NCBI GenBank assembly: GCA_030765645.1
Contig: JAVCCE010000057.1
Coordinates: 1-64,000, forward strand
DNA from: Candidatus Hinthialibacter antarcticus
GTDB taxonomy: Bacteria; Hinthialibacterota; Hinthialibacteria; Hinthialibacterales; Hinthialibacteraceae
Direction: 5' to 3'
DNA: 64,000 bases
Shown: piece after piece, positions 53,050 through 62,665 of the stretch
Numbering within the stretch: position 1 is the stretch's first letter
Layout of the letters: the number at the start of each line of letters is the position of its first letter
Program-made: the position numbers and the translations under genes
The notes under the pieces: model-generated
The model's input: the letters and a program-made list of their open reading frames with translations, nothing else
The model's database searches: none
Told to the model about the DNA's origin: nothing

Positions 53050-54486
53050 TTAATTTGGCGACCAGGACGGCTGTAAGTTGTCACCGGCTTGATAGGTCAC
53101 CCGATAAAACATCTCGCCGGTGGGCAACGGCTTGCCGTCGCTGCGGGCGAGAAAGATGTCAAATTTTCCTAATCGGTTGCTGGCAAAGGCGATATAGCGC
53201 GCATTCGGCGCCCAACTGGGATTTTTATTGTCAGAGCGTCCGTCGGTAATCATTTGCTGTTCGGTTCCATCGGGCTTGATGGTGTAAATGTCGCCCTGCA
53301 GCGAGTCGTAGAAGCCGCAAAACGCAATGCGAAAATCTTTGTCGTTATACCAGGGCGGTGAAATCGGCGACCAGAAGGGCGTGTCGCACTTGCGGTCAAA
53401 GTAAGTCAAGCGGCGCGGGTTTGAGCCTTCGATGTCGCTGATATAAATCTTGGGTGCGCCGATTCGGTCGGAGGTAAAGACGAGTTGGTCGCCGGACGGG
53501 CTGATGTCGGGCGAGATGTCGCTGCCGGGGTGATGGGTGATGCGTTGTTTGGGTTTGCCGCCGGCTTTGTTTATCAGGTAGATTTCCGCATTGCCCTCAG
53601 CCGAAAGCGAGATCGCCAGGTTTTCGCCGTCGGGGGCCCAACGCGGGGTGGTGTTGGTACCTTTGAATTTCGCGAGTGTCGTGATTTTTCCGGTGCGGAG
53701 ATCATGGACGAAACTGTCCGCCCAGTCATCTTTTAATGAGGTATACGCCAGCGCGTCCCCCTTGGGCGACCAGTCAGGGAACAAAGTGGAAGAATCAAAA
53801 AAGGTGATGCGCTGCAGGCTGCCTTTCCAGCCGTCGTAGTCAATCACGTAAATCTCTTTGGTGTTTTTGGCTTTGTCGTGGGCGACGAACGCGATTCGGC
53901 TTTCGGTGATGGGAACCTCGCGTCCTTCGCGCAAGGTGCGGATAATTTCCGCCGTGGCTTTGTGTCCGGCGCGGCGCAGGGCGTCGCGGGGGAAGGGCGT
54001 ATGTGGCTCGCCGCCGTAGGCGCGTCCGATGGCGCGTTGGCCTTCCTGGACGTTATAGACCAACATGTGCAGCGCGAATTGGTTTTCGCCGCGCGGCTTT
54101 AATTCAGGCACGACAATATAATCGACTTCTACATCCAGCCCCTGGCTGTCTTTGACCATCAAGGTTCTCCATGACGCATAGTCGATGGATTGGCGCTCGC
54201 GGTCTTTGCCGAATTGGTAAGCGGCTTGGGGCATGTCATTTTCGGTTTTTACGATAAAGCCGCCAGAGAAAGACAGATCAAACTCGATCAGGTCATAGAG
54301 TTCCTGAATGATTTGCGCCTGGCTGGCGAACGGTTCCACTGCGAACGGTTTGGCCAACATGACCACGGCGGGCGGGATACCGCCGGGCGTGATATCCGGG
54401 CCGACGACGGCATTTTGTGATTGAACCGGGAAAATAGATACAGATAAGACGAAGAGACAGAGCGTCCCTTTGAGAAACAATTTCAT
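53050..54486 (-). CDS. tolB: Tol-Pal system beta-propeller protein TolB
   Basis: 478 aa. Signal peptide 1-23 (LFVLSVSIFPVQSQ). N-terminal TolB domain about 30-190 (FASQAQIIQELYDLIEFDLSFSGGF, HKATAEIIRTLRE), then a six-bladed WD40-like propeller: SRIAFVAHDKAKNTKEIYVIDYDGW, TLFPDWSPKGDALAYTS, TNTTPRWAPDGENLAIS, SDISPDISPSGDQLVFTSDR, NPSWAPNARYIAFASNRLG and a LQPSWSPN end. It acts in the periplasm, shuttling between TolA and Pal. The tail stops right after the last blade. GAGGTG precedes the start. Confidence 0.95.
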   Translation of the reverse strand: MKLFLKGTLCLFVLSVSIFPVQSQNAVVGPDITPGGIPPAVVMLAKPFAVEPFASQAQIIQELYDLIEFDLSFSGGFIVKTENDMPQAAYQFGKDRERQSIDYASWRTLMVKDSQGLDVEVDYIVVPELKPRGENQFALHMLVYNVQEGQRAIGRAYGGEPHTPFPRDALRRAGHKATAEIIRTLREGREVPITESRIAFVAHDKAKNTKEIYVIDYDGWKGSLQRITFFDSSTLFPDWSPKGDALAYTSLKDDWADSFVHDLRTGKITTLAKFKGTNTTPRWAPDGENLAISLSAEGNAEIYLINKAGGKPKQRITHHPGSDISPDISPSGDQLVFTSDRIGAPKIYISDIEGSNPRRLTYFDRKCDTPFWSPISPPWYNDKDFRIAFCGFYDSLQGDIYTIKPDGTEQQMITDGRSDNKNPSWAPNARYIAFASNRLGKFDIFLARSDGKPLPTGEMFYRVTYQAGDNLQPSWSPN

Positions 54487-54545
54487 GTGTTCACCTCAAC
54501 CTTAACAGTCGATCAGAACTTGCAATCGCAAGTTCTAGAATGCGC

Positions 54546-55343
54546 TTATTCTAGCGGTAAGACGAACGGGTACAAAACCCGAACTTGCTTTCCTTGGTAA
54601 TCCGGCGGTAGTTTGACGAAGCCGTCGGTTTTGCTGACGGATTCCACCACGGTTTTGTCTAAACGCTCCCAGCCGGATGAGCGCTCAAGTTTTACGTCGG
54701 CAATCGAGCCGTCTTTTTTGACGGTGAATGAGATGTGCGTAATGTATTCGCGGCGTTCGGGGCGGCGCCCGGCGGGGATGCGCCAGTTGCGTTTGAGATA
54801 CGCCGCCAGCCGGGAGGTATACGAGCCGAAGTCATAATTTCCCGCTTCGGGGTCGCCCTGAATGGTCGGCGCATTGGGCATTTCCGTCGGCAGCGCATTG
54901 ATGACGTCATTCAGTAAGTCGCTAATGGGACGCAGGGTCGGCATCGGCGTTACCTGCGCCGTTGGCGTCGGCATGGGCGTGGTGGTCGCTTGCGGCTGCG
55001 TCGGACGCGGCGTGGGCTTTTGCGTTGGTTTTGACGTCGGTTTTTTGGTTGGCGTCGGCGTCTTTTTCTTGGGCGTCGGCGTTGGAGTTTTGACCAACTC
55101 CTTCTTCAACATCTCTTTGATTTTGTCGAGGTCTTCTTTTGGTTTGGGTTTGGGCTTTTCCGGTTCGGGTTCCGGCGGTTTGGGTTGTTCTTTTTGTTGA
55201 GGCTGGGGCGGAACCAGCGTCTCTAATTTCATTGAAACAAAGTTCTCTTTGGGTTTAAAACGCGCCTGGGGCGAAATCACCAGCAGCAGGACCAAGCCGA
55301 CGTGAAAGCAAATCGAAAAAATAAAAGACGTGCGGTTGCTCAT
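54546..55343 (-). CDS. TonB/TolA-like energy-transducing protein
   Basis: 265 aa. One N-terminal membrane helix (SFIFSICFHVGLVLLLVI), a long proline-, lysine- and threonine-rich stretch (about 45-140; PEPEPEKPKPKPKED, then repeated TPTP and KPTxKPT units), and a C-terminal TonB-type domain (about 170-265; LAAYLKRNWRIPAGRRPERREYITHISFTVKKDGSIADVKLERSSG). In this position it should fill the TolA role, linking the TolQR motor to TolB-Pal, although the C-terminal fold is TonB-like. It begins 5 nt after tolR with no own ribosome site. Confidence 0.88.
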   Translation of the reverse strand: MSNRTSFIFSICFHVGLVLLLVISPQARFKPKENFVSMKLETLVPPQPQQKEQPKPPEPEPEKPKPKPKEDLDKIKEMLKKELVKTPTPTPKKKTPTPTKKPTSKPTQKPTPRPTQPQATTTPMPTPTAQVTPMPTLRPISDLLNDVINALPTEMPNAPTIQGDPEAGNYDFGSYTSRLAAYLKRNWRIPAGRRPERREYITHISFTVKKDGSIADVKLERSSGWERLDKTVVESVSKTDGFVKLPPDYQGKQVRVLYPFVLPLE

Positions 55344-55348
55344 GGCGT

Positions 55349-55765
55349 TTACAGTTTAGCCTGAGGTAATAATTCGAGCGGGACCATCACATTTTCAAAG
55401 CCCGCGAGTTTGGCGTCAGACATCACTTCCATAAAGTCGCCGACGGCGGTTTTTTCGTCTGCGCGAATAAACACCTGCTCATCGGGGAAACTGGCCTTGA
55501 GTTCCTCAAGTTTGGAAACCAGTTCCTCTTTTAAAATTTTCTCGCCGTTTAGGGTGAGTTCTCCGGTTTTGACGCCGATGATGATTTTTTCTTTTCCGGT
55601 CGATTCGGCGTAGCGCACTTTCGGGATGCTGATTTCCAGCCCGGTCTGCACAAAATTTGAGACAAGAATAAACACGATCAACAAGACCATCACGATGTCA
55701 ATCAGGTTGGTCATGTTGATTTCAGCAACGGGTTCGCGGCGATAGCGCTTTTTACGTAGCGGCAC
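55349..55765 (-). CDS. tolR: TolR/ExbD family proton-channel component
   Basis: 138 aa. Start is GTG (MPLRKKRYRREP) with GAGGAG upstream, inside the end of tolQ, giving a 14-base overlap; longer in-frame starts would run far into tolQ. One membrane helix carries the conserved Asp (NMTNLIDIVMVLLIVFILVS). The periplasmic domain has the ExbD/TolR pattern (EKILKEELVSKLEELKASFPDEQVFIRADEKTAVGDFMEVMSDAK split here for reading). Works with TolQ to harvest the proton gradient. Confidence 0.95.
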   Translation of the reverse strand: MPLRKKRYRREPVAEINMTNLIDIVMVLLIVFILVSNFVQTGLEISIPKVRYAESTGKEKIIIGVKTGELTLNGEKILKEELVSKLEELKASFPDEQVFIRADEKTAVGDFMEVMSDAKLAGFENVMVPLELLPQAKL

Positions 55766-56540
55766 GACTTCTCCTCGCAGCGGGTTTTTCGGCGGGCGAA
55801 CGCGGTTGGGGCTGCGCTTGCGTCGGCGCCACCACAATCTGCCGGTCGAACCGGTTGATAATTTCGTAGGCGAAACTTTCGAGCTGGGTTTCGATAACGC
55901 GCACTGCGCGCACGATCCCATTATAAGCAAATACGGCTGGAATGGCGACAAGTAACCCGACGACCGTGGTCAGCAGCGCTTCGGAGATGCCCGGCGCGAC
56001 GGTCGAGATGCTGGCGGTTGCCATTTCGCCCATTTCGTTAAATGAAATGAAGATGCCCCACACCGTACCGAGCAAGCCCAGCAAGGGCGCGGCGGACGCG
56101 ATGGTCGCCAGCGTGGTGGTGCCGCGCTCCCAATATTCTTTTTCGAGTTCTATCGAGCGGTCGAGAGTGCGCTCCAACGCGTTGATGACCGGGCGCTCTG
56201 AAACAATGCAATTACGGTCGCGGTCAAGCGTCGCCCACAGGCGCAGTTCTTCATACGCGGAAACAAACAAACGCGCCGGGCTGTTTGAAGGCAAGATGCC
56301 CTCTTGCGACAGCGCAACAATATTGCCTTCGAGTTCGCTGAAACGCTTGCGGAACTTGGCCGCGCTACGTTTTTCTGAACGTAAATCAATGACTTTTTTT
56401 ATTATCAGCGCCCAGGTGTAGATCGAAAGAACGATGAGAACCACATAAATCGCCAAGCCTAAAATCGAACTACTGGCGATTTGTTGGAGTGCATCATCGA
56501 CTTGCCCGATGGGCAACTGCGCTAAGAAAGCGCCCTGCAT
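55752..56540 (-). CDS. tolQ: TolQ/ExbB family proton-channel component
   Basis: 262 aa with three membrane helices: LGLAIYVVLIVLSIYTWAL near the N-terminus, then TTLATIASAAPLLGLLGTVWG and VAPGISEALLTTVVGLLVAIPAVFAYN, the two signature helices of MotA/TolQ/ExbB proteins. The C-terminal tail is proline-rich (APTQAQPQPRSPAEKPAA). GAGGAAG before ATG. It forms the motor with TolR. Confidence 0.96.
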   Translation of the reverse strand: MQGAFLAQLPIGQVDDALQQIASSSILGLAIYVVLIVLSIYTWALIIKKVIDLRSEKRSAAKFRKRFSELEGNIVALSQEGILPSNSPARLFVSAYEELRLWATLDRDRNCIVSERPVINALERTLDRSIELEKEYWERGTTTLATIASAAPLLGLLGTVWGIFISFNEMGEMATASISTVAPGISEALLTTVVGLLVAIPAVFAYNGIVRAVRVIETQLESFAYEIINRFDRQIVVAPTQAQPQPRSPAEKPAARRSRAAT

Positions 56541-56620
56541 TGTTGAACTTCCTCTCGGTCAAATTACGGCAATTATAACACCGTTTTAGTGGTTTGTATA
56601 ACCGATATTCGACCTGGCGC

Positions 56621-57415
56621 TTATTTTGGGATTTTGATTTCCTGGCCGAGGTTGATGTGTGATGGATCGGTGATGCCGTTGACCTCTTGGAGGGCTGACA
56701 TCTCTACGCCGTATTTCGACGCAATTTTCGAGAGCGAGTCGCCCGAAACCACCACATGGACAGTATACTCGCCGCTGCCAAGCGTGGTCGGTTGTGAGGG
56801 CTGAACGCTCGCGGGGACGCTGCCGCCCAGCTCTTTGAGTATTTTCTCGTAAATGGTTCTGTTGTTGGTTTCGATTTGGGTTATGCGCTGGTCCAGGGCG
56901 GATTGGGCGGTTTGGATGCGCGAAACCGCGTCCTGGTCGCCGCGTCGGCTTTCGGATTGTAGAGACGAAATGCTGCCGCTCAACGATTCCATCTGCTGGC
57001 GCAGGTCTTTGGTTTCGCTCGTTAAAGAGTTCTGCAAGGTAAGCGCGGTTCGGTTGAGGTCTTGGGTGAGGGTGGCGGTTTCTGTTGTGAATTCCTCGAG
57101 TCGGCCATTTCGTTGTTGTATCTGCGAAGAAGCGCGTTCGAGTTCCGAGAGACGGTTCGCAACTTGTTGTAGGGTATTTTCTAAATTCGACTGGGCGTTT
57201 TGGATTTGCAAAAAGCGGTTGTTTAGCGCTTGGTTAATGGAACCCAGCGCGGTGTTGGTCTCTTTGGTTCCGGTCGTTGTGCTTTCCTGGTAGTCCTCTA
57301 GCCGATTTTCGAGCACGCCGACGGTGCTTTTTAATTCTTTTATTTCCTTATTGCCGCATCCGATGTAGAATGTAGTAATGACCACGACGAGCATGTAAAA
57401 AAGTTTTGCATTCAT
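56621..57415 (-). CDS. Coiled-coil LysM lipoprotein next to tolQ
   Basis: 264 aa from the ATG with GAGGAT upstream. Lipobox TFYIGC (C20). Residues about 25-200 form a long coiled coil (ELKSTVGVLENRLEDYQES, SNLENTLQQVANRLSELERA). The C-terminal 50 residues are a LysM domain (YTVHVVVSGDSLSKIASKYGVEMSALQEVNGI...LGQEIKIPK) for binding peptidoglycan. It occupies the promoter-proximal spot of the tol-pal cluster; CpoB/YbgF, a coiled-coil Tol partner, sits at the other end in enterics. A similar coordinating role is inference. Confidence 0.85.
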   Translation of the reverse strand: MNAKLFYMLVVVITTFYIGCGNKEIKELKSTVGVLENRLEDYQESTTTGTKETNTALGSINQALNNRFLQIQNAQSNLENTLQQVANRLSELERASSQIQQRNGRLEEFTTETATLTQDLNRTALTLQNSLTSETKDLRQQMESLSGSISSLQSESRRGDQDAVSRIQTAQSALDQRITQIETNNRTIYEKILKELGGSVPASVQPSQPTTLGSGEYTVHVVVSGDSLSKIASKYGVEMSALQEVNGITDPSHINLGQEIKIPK

Positions 57416-57584
57416 AATTATTATCCTCAACTTTTGATGTTCTTCGTAATTTCTGGGACGCACAATTATAATAACGGGTACTATATAAGGTGTTAACTGT
57501 TAAATTTTATTTTATCCGGGGTTGTCAGCGGAATCGGCTCTCTATGGTAAGAAGCCCCAAAGTAATGCACAAGGCTGACGGATA

Positions 57585-59144
57585 ATGACTGAGAAAGAAA
57601 ACCTTTCAACGGAAGTGGACGTCGTAGAGGCAACCGATGCCGCCGACGCGCAGGCGGAAGAGACGAATGTTCCCGAATTTAATTGGGGCGACGGCTTAGA
57701 ACTCGAGGTGTCGTCAGAGCAGATGTCTGCGACCATGTCGCTTGCTCTTAATCAATCCGAGAATTATACCTCTGAAGATTTGCTGCGCTATTTAGAAGAA
57801 AACAACGTCGTCAGCGGCGTGTTAGACGATGAAGTGCGCCGCATCCATGAAGAACGTCTCTTTAATCAAAAAGTGAAAGTCGCCAAGGGCCGTCAAGCCA
57901 AAAATGGTGAAGATGGCTATATTGATTGGCAGATTGATCTCTCGGTTCTCGAGGGCGCCGAATTGGCTGAAAAAGGCGGACGGGTCGATCACAAAGAACG
58001 CCATCACGTGATCGAAGTGGTCGAGGATCTGTTGTTAGCGCGCCTAGTTGACCCCACCGATGGAGACGCGGGCGAGACCATTACGGGCAAAGAACTCGCT
58101 CCTACGCCGGGTAAACCTGCCAAACTTCCCTCAGGAAAAAACGTGCGCGTCAGTGACGACGGCAAGGAAATGTGTGCGGCAATTAAAGGCGTCGTGTGCA
58201 AAGACGGCGAAAAATATTCCGTCAGCCCGGTCTACACCGTACAAGGCGATGTGAGTTACGAGACGGGAAATGTCCGCTTTGAAGAGACCGTTATGGTTTC
58301 AGGCGGGGTATTGCCGGATTTCAAAATTGAAGCCGGGCAAGACATTCACGTCACGGGGCTGGTCGAGTCGTCTTTCTTAACGGCGGAAGGCTCAATTTAT
58401 TGCACTGCGGGCATTCAGGGCGGCGAAAAAGCCGTGTTGAAAGCGAAAGGCGACGTGACCGCGAAATTTGTCAACGCGACCACAATCGAAGCGGGCGGAG
58501 ACATAACAATCGATGGCGCCGTCACCCAGTCGCATCTCAAAGCAGGCGGGAAAATTACGCTGTCGGGCGACAAGGGCGTTGTATTGGGCGGCGAATTAGA
58601 AGCCGTGAAAGAAATCAACGTACACACGGCGGGGTCTGAGTTAGGCGTGAAAACCCGCTTTCTTGTGGGCGGCCCCGTTGGCGAATTTATCACCCAAAAA
58701 CAGGATGAAGAAAAGAAGGTCGCTGGGCTTAAAGAAAACCTGAAACGCATTCAATTGGCATTAGTTCAATTGAATAAACTTCGGGATGCGGGAAAAATCA
58801 ACGAACAACAAAACGCCTTGCGCATGAAAATTACCCGCGCGGGATTGCAATTACAGGGGCAAATTAAAAAGAAAACCGAAGAAATTGAAGTGATCGAAAA
58901 AGCGGTTGAAAAAGCCAAACACGATATCGTTGGTGTGATTGCGCGCGAAAAGGCCTGGCCGGGCGTGTTTGTGAACATCTTGGGGCACCAGTTCACGGTG
59001 AAAAATGAAACCAGCAAGCCCCATTTTGCCTTGAAAGGCGCTGTCGTCGAAGTATTTGGCTATAACCCGGAAGATTCGAAAAAGAAAAAAGATAAGAAAA
59101 AAGACGGAAAAGAAGAAGTAGAAGCAAAAAAAGAGGCTGAATAA
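57585..59144 (+). CDS. FapA/DUF342 family protein
   Basis: 519 aa. N-terminal region about 45-180 is the DUF342 helical/beta part; the centre (about 190-370) is a right-handed beta-helix with repeated G-D-V/I turns (YTVQGDVSYETGNVRFEETVMVSGGV, DIHVTGLVESSFLTAEGSIYC, AGGDITIDGAVTQSHLKAGGKITLSGDKG split by turns). A coiled coil (about 375-460) and a lysine/glutamate-rich tail end it. The family includes FapA, named as a flagellar assembly protein, and polymer-forming relatives of bactofilins. A link to the flagellum is plausible but not shown. Confidence 0.88.
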   Translation: MTEKENLSTEVDVVEATDAADAQAEETNVPEFNWGDGLELEVSSEQMSATMSLALNQSENYTSEDLLRYLEENNVVSGVLDDEVRRIHEERLFNQKVKVAKGRQAKNGEDGYIDWQIDLSVLEGAELAEKGGRVDHKERHHVIEVVEDLLLARLVDPTDGDAGETITGKELAPTPGKPAKLPSGKNVRVSDDGKEMCAAIKGVVCKDGEKYSVSPVYTVQGDVSYETGNVRFEETVMVSGGVLPDFKIEAGQDIHVTGLVESSFLTAEGSIYCTAGIQGGEKAVLKAKGDVTAKFVNATTIEAGGDITIDGAVTQSHLKAGGKITLSGDKGVVLGGELEAVKEINVHTAGSELGVKTRFLVGGPVGEFITQKQDEEKKVAGLKENLKRIQLALVQLNKLRDAGKINEQQNALRMKITRAGLQLQGQIKKKTEEIEVIEKAVEKAKHDIVGVIAREKAWPGVFVNILGHQFTVKNETSKPHFALKGAVVEVFGYNPEDSKKKKDKKKDGKEEVEAKKEAE

Positions 59145-59147
59145 AAC

Positions 59148-59239
59148 TGGCGGAGGAGGTGGGATTCGAACCCACGAAACGGTTACCCGTTTACTCGCTT
59201 TCGAGGCGAGCGCCTTCAGCCAAACTCGGCCACCCCTCC
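59148..59239 (-). tRNA. tRNA-Ser (anticodon CGA)
   Basis: 92 nt including an encoded CCA. Acceptor GGAGGGG pairs with CTCCTCC (one G-U) and the discriminator is G. The anticodon stem CTCGC/GCGAG holds the loop CTCGAAA with anticodon CGA, reading UCG. A long variable arm (AACGGGTAACCGTT region) confirms class II. T-arm GTGGG-TTCGAAT-CCCAC is perfect. Confidence 0.95.
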
Positions 59240-59297
59240 AACATGTTTATGTACTTGTACGGCGCGAAGTCGTTTTTTTCAACGCCGCAGAGCATCA

Positions 59298-59756
59298 TTA
59301 TCGTAGCCCCGCAAAAAAATCTTTCAATACGGCTTCGCACTCATCTTGCAAAACTCCAGGAAAAATTTGCGTTTGATGATTGAGCCGTCCATCTTCAAGA
59401 ATCTGGTACAAACTCTCCACGCCGCCGCATTTCGGGTCGGATGCAGCGTAATAGAGCCGCGCAATTCGCGCTTGTTGAATGCCACCGGCGCACATAATGC
59501 AGGGTTCGAGGGTGCAATAAAGGTCGCAGCCGTCGAGCCGCCATTGACCGATTTGTTCTGCGGCGTCTTGTAGAGCGAGCATTTCCGCATGGGCGGTGGG
59601 GTCGTTCCATTCTTCGCGTTGGTTGCGCCCGCGACCGATGACCGCGCCGTTTTGGACGACAATCGCGCCGATGGGGGCGTCGCCCTGGGCGCGGGCGATC
59701 AGGGCTTGATTGAGGGCGAGGCGCATAAAATGTTCGGGCGTGAGGTCGGGGGACAT
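59298..59756 (-). CDS. tadA: tRNA-specific adenosine deaminase
   Basis: 152 aa from the ATG with GGAG eight bases upstream. Cytidine-deaminase fold with zinc site: catalytic HAE in PTAHAEMLALQDA and PCxxC in LYCTLEPCIMCAGGIQQARI. Makes inosine at wobble position 34 of tRNA-Arg(ACG). Length and motifs are those of bacterial TadA. It is convergent with the fapA-like gene, next to the tRNA-Ser gene. Confidence 0.94.
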   Translation of the reverse strand: MSPDLTPEHFMRLALNQALIARAQGDAPIGAIVVQNGAVIGRGRNQREEWNDPTAHAEMLALQDAAEQIGQWRLDGCDLYCTLEPCIMCAGGIQQARIARLYYAASDPKCGGVESLYQILEDGRLNHQTQIFPGVLQDECEAVLKDFFAGLR

Positions 59757-59981
59757 CCCGTTTTCTCCAACGGCATACAAGGTTAGCGCCATCTTACTGG
59801 CAAAAGTGGGGTGGTTACAACGGCTTTGGCGTATCTGTTTGGGCTGCTATCATAAATGGCTCACATAAAACAACTCTCACCAGTGTGATTTTTTAGGTTA
59901 ACGCGCTTTTGGCGAAAAAAGCGTGAGGGCGTTTCCTTGAGCCTAAAAAAATACACTGGGATGAAACTGAGTGAATAACTT

Positions 59982-62546
59982 ATGGTTACAGTAGATGAAC
60001 TGAATGATCTTAGGCAACGTGGTCACTGGGAGGAATTAGGGACGCAGTCGCGTTTGATGATGCAAGAAAATCCCAATTCCGAAGCGGCGTTGCGGGGCAT
60101 TGTCCAGTCGTTGGAAAAAGCCGATGACAAAAGCGATGAATATGAGGCCGCGTTGCTGCGCTTGCTTGATTTAAAGAGCCGCGCACAGGAAACCGCCCAA
60201 AAACTGGCGGAACTCTATTTAGAACAAGACCAAAACGAAGAAGCCCTGCGACATTATCAAGTCTCTCTGCGGGCGGCCGTTGAAGACCGCCATTACAACG
60301 CCATTGATGAACTCTGGACGATTCTGATTGAGATCGAGCCGGGAAACATTTACTTTTTTACCTCGATTACGAATATGCTCTTTGAGCATAAACATCCACA
60401 AAAAGCGGCGCTGTTGCTTGAGCAGTTGTTGCCTTCGACTGAACAACGCGAAGACTGGGAGGGGCGGCTTACTCTCTACAAGCACATTCTGCATTACATG
60501 CCCGAACATGCCGAAATTCGCCAGGCGATTGTTGATACCTATAAACACATTCACGGCGATGCGCCTTTGTTTGACCGCATTGTGAAACATACCAATATTC
60601 TCGAAAACCGTCCGCTCGAAGAAGCGCTCGAAGCGATGGATTCATTATTAGCGTTTTTGCCGGACCGGTTCGTTCGTCACCCGGATTGGGGCGTGGGCCG
60701 CGTCAAAGAACTCGACATCATTACCCGGCGGGTCAAAATTAATTTTCAGCGCAAACGCAACCACCGCATGGGGTTGGAATTGGCGCAAACCGCCCTCGAC
60801 CGTCTGTCGCCGGACGATTTCCGCGTCTTGGCGGTGGTTGACAAAGAGGGGCTGCAGAAACTGAAAGAAGAAAATCCCGTTGAATTGGTCAAAATTGTTT
60901 TGAAAAGTTTTGGCGGCTGCCTCAACGGCAAGTTGATGAAAGAACACATGGTGCCTGCGGTTTTGGCCGACCGCCATTGGACCACTTGGTGGTCAAATAC
61001 CAACTCGGCGTTACGCAAAGACCCCTATATTTCCGTTAGTTCCGGCTCGAATAAAGTCTATACCATGCGGAAAGAAGCGCTCAGCGAAGAAGACGATATG
61101 ATTAAGCGCTTCGATATCGCCAAGATTCCTCACGTTAAAGTCGAGCGCATCTATGAATATCTGCGCACCACCAAGCGCAACGATATTAACGAAGCCATTA
61201 TTAAACATTTCTCCGCCAAACTCATCTCGCTCATCAACCGGCGCAAAGGCGCTGGCGAGCGGGTTGAAATGTGGTATACCAACGAAGACCTGAAAGAATA
61301 TGCGGAAGGGATTGAGTCCGCCGCCGAAGGCGTGTTAGAGCCAATTGCGTCTGATGTAGCGAAAGCAAGCAGCGTGGTCGAGCGCTTGCGGTTTAAGTCG
61401 CATGAACATCGCTTCGCCCAGTATGTGCGTGAATTGCACCCCGACGAGTGGGCGGGCTTGTTTAAGGAGTGGCTGTTGTCGCCGGAATTGATGATTCGCG
61501 ACGAACTGGCCCAGGCGTTGGTCGAAGGCGGCCATGAGTCGGACTATTATGTCCTGGTCGAAAAAATCACCGCCAACTACCGCGAATATCCCCATTCCTT
61601 CATTTGGTTGGCAGAGAACCAATTGACCAACTCCGCCAATTGGTTAGACGGAAAAGTGAGTGGGCCGCAAATTATTGAGCGCTTATTGTTGTTGGTTGAC
61701 TTCTTGACCAGCCAGGCCAAACGGCGCGAAAAAGACGAAGCGCTTGATCTGCGCAAAGTGGCGGGCGATGCGCGGGAGATTATTCGCCGCAACCATTACG
61801 CTCTCTTTAAGGCCAATATTGCCGAAGCGGATGAAGGATTGGCGCAAGCCGTCTACCGACGCGCACAAGCCAATGAAGGGCTTGATAGCCGCACCTCGTC
61901 TGATCTGACAGCCATCATTCGCGGGCGCTTCCCGAATTTGATGCAGACCGTCACTCTCGAAGAAAATTCAATTGCGCCCGATGGATTGTTATGTTTGCGT
62001 GAAACGCTTGACGTGAAAAAGGCCCTGTTAAAGCGTCTGGTCGAGATTGAACTGCCCGAAGTGGTGCGTGAAATTGAAACCGCGCGCCAAGACGGCGACC
62101 TTCGCGAAAACGCGGAATACCACGCTGCACGCGACAAACAGAAACTACTGGCGTCACAAACGGCGGAGTTGCAAGAGCAATTACATGTCGCCAAATCGTT
62201 TGATTTTGACGATATGGACCATGAAGCCATCGGCTTTGGAATGCAATTTACCGTGAAGCCCGCCGGGGCGGAACTTACCGAAGAATATCTCCTGTTGGGG
62301 CCGTGGGAATCTGACCCTGACAATAATGTGCTTTCCTACCAGGCGCCGTTGGCCCGGATGTTTGTCGGGCAAAGCGCCGGAGAAACCATTGAAGTCGAAT
62401 TGCCCATGCACACCGGCGTCTATGAAATCATTTCGATCCGCCCCGTTTCAAATGAACGGCTGCAGAAAATTATTGATCGGGTCCGCAAGGTGGAGATGGC
62501 GTCAATTGCGGACCATTCAATAAGTGAAGACGACGAAAATGAGTAA
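59982..62546 (+). CDS. greA: Large GreA-domain fusion protein
   Basis: 854 aa; ordinary GreA is about 158. The last 160 residues are a full GreA/GreB: N-terminal coiled coil LKRLVEIELPEVVREIETARQDGDLRENAEYHAARDKQK, with the acidic tip GDLRENAEY that enters the RNA polymerase channel, and the C-terminal domain (YLLLGPWESDPDNNVLSYQAPLARMFVGQSAGETIEVELP). The first 690 residues are helical; residues about 1-220 look TPR-like. Chlamydiae and spirochaetes have a similar long GreA with an unknown N-terminal part. Rescues backtracked RNA polymerase. Confidence 0.88.
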   Translation: MVTVDELNDLRQRGHWEELGTQSRLMMQENPNSEAALRGIVQSLEKADDKSDEYEAALLRLLDLKSRAQETAQKLAELYLEQDQNEEALRHYQVSLRAAVEDRHYNAIDELWTILIEIEPGNIYFFTSITNMLFEHKHPQKAALLLEQLLPSTEQREDWEGRLTLYKHILHYMPEHAEIRQAIVDTYKHIHGDAPLFDRIVKHTNILENRPLEEALEAMDSLLAFLPDRFVRHPDWGVGRVKELDIITRRVKINFQRKRNHRMGLELAQTALDRLSPDDFRVLAVVDKEGLQKLKEENPVELVKIVLKSFGGCLNGKLMKEHMVPAVLADRHWTTWWSNTNSALRKDPYISVSSGSNKVYTMRKEALSEEDDMIKRFDIAKIPHVKVERIYEYLRTTKRNDINEAIIKHFSAKLISLINRRKGAGERVEMWYTNEDLKEYAEGIESAAEGVLEPIASDVAKASSVVERLRFKSHEHRFAQYVRELHPDEWAGLFKEWLLSPELMIRDELAQALVEGGHESDYYVLVEKITANYREYPHSFIWLAENQLTNSANWLDGKVSGPQIIERLLLLVDFLTSQAKRREKDEALDLRKVAGDAREIIRRNHYALFKANIAEADEGLAQAVYRRAQANEGLDSRTSSDLTAIIRGRFPNLMQTVTLEENSIAPDGLLCLRETLDVKKALLKRLVEIELPEVVREIETARQDGDLRENAEYHAARDKQKLLASQTAELQEQLHVAKSFDFDDMDHEAIGFGMQFTVKPAGAELTEEYLLLGPWESDPDNNVLSYQAPLARMFVGQSAGETIEVELPMHTGVYEIISIRPVSNERLQKIIDRVRKVEMASIADHSISEDDENE

Positions 62547-62665
62547 CCTGTAGCGGATGGACCCTTGGGGTAGCCTACGCTGCTTGATTGCGCTGAGAGG
62601 GGCTGCTATTTTCCCCTTCGGCAATAAACCGATTATGAAGAATTGAAATCGAAAAAAGAGGAAAC

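Noticed and set aside
54950-55200. Repeat-rich DNA inside the TonB/TolA-like gene
   Set aside because: It encodes the proline/lysine/threonine spacer expected for this protein class.
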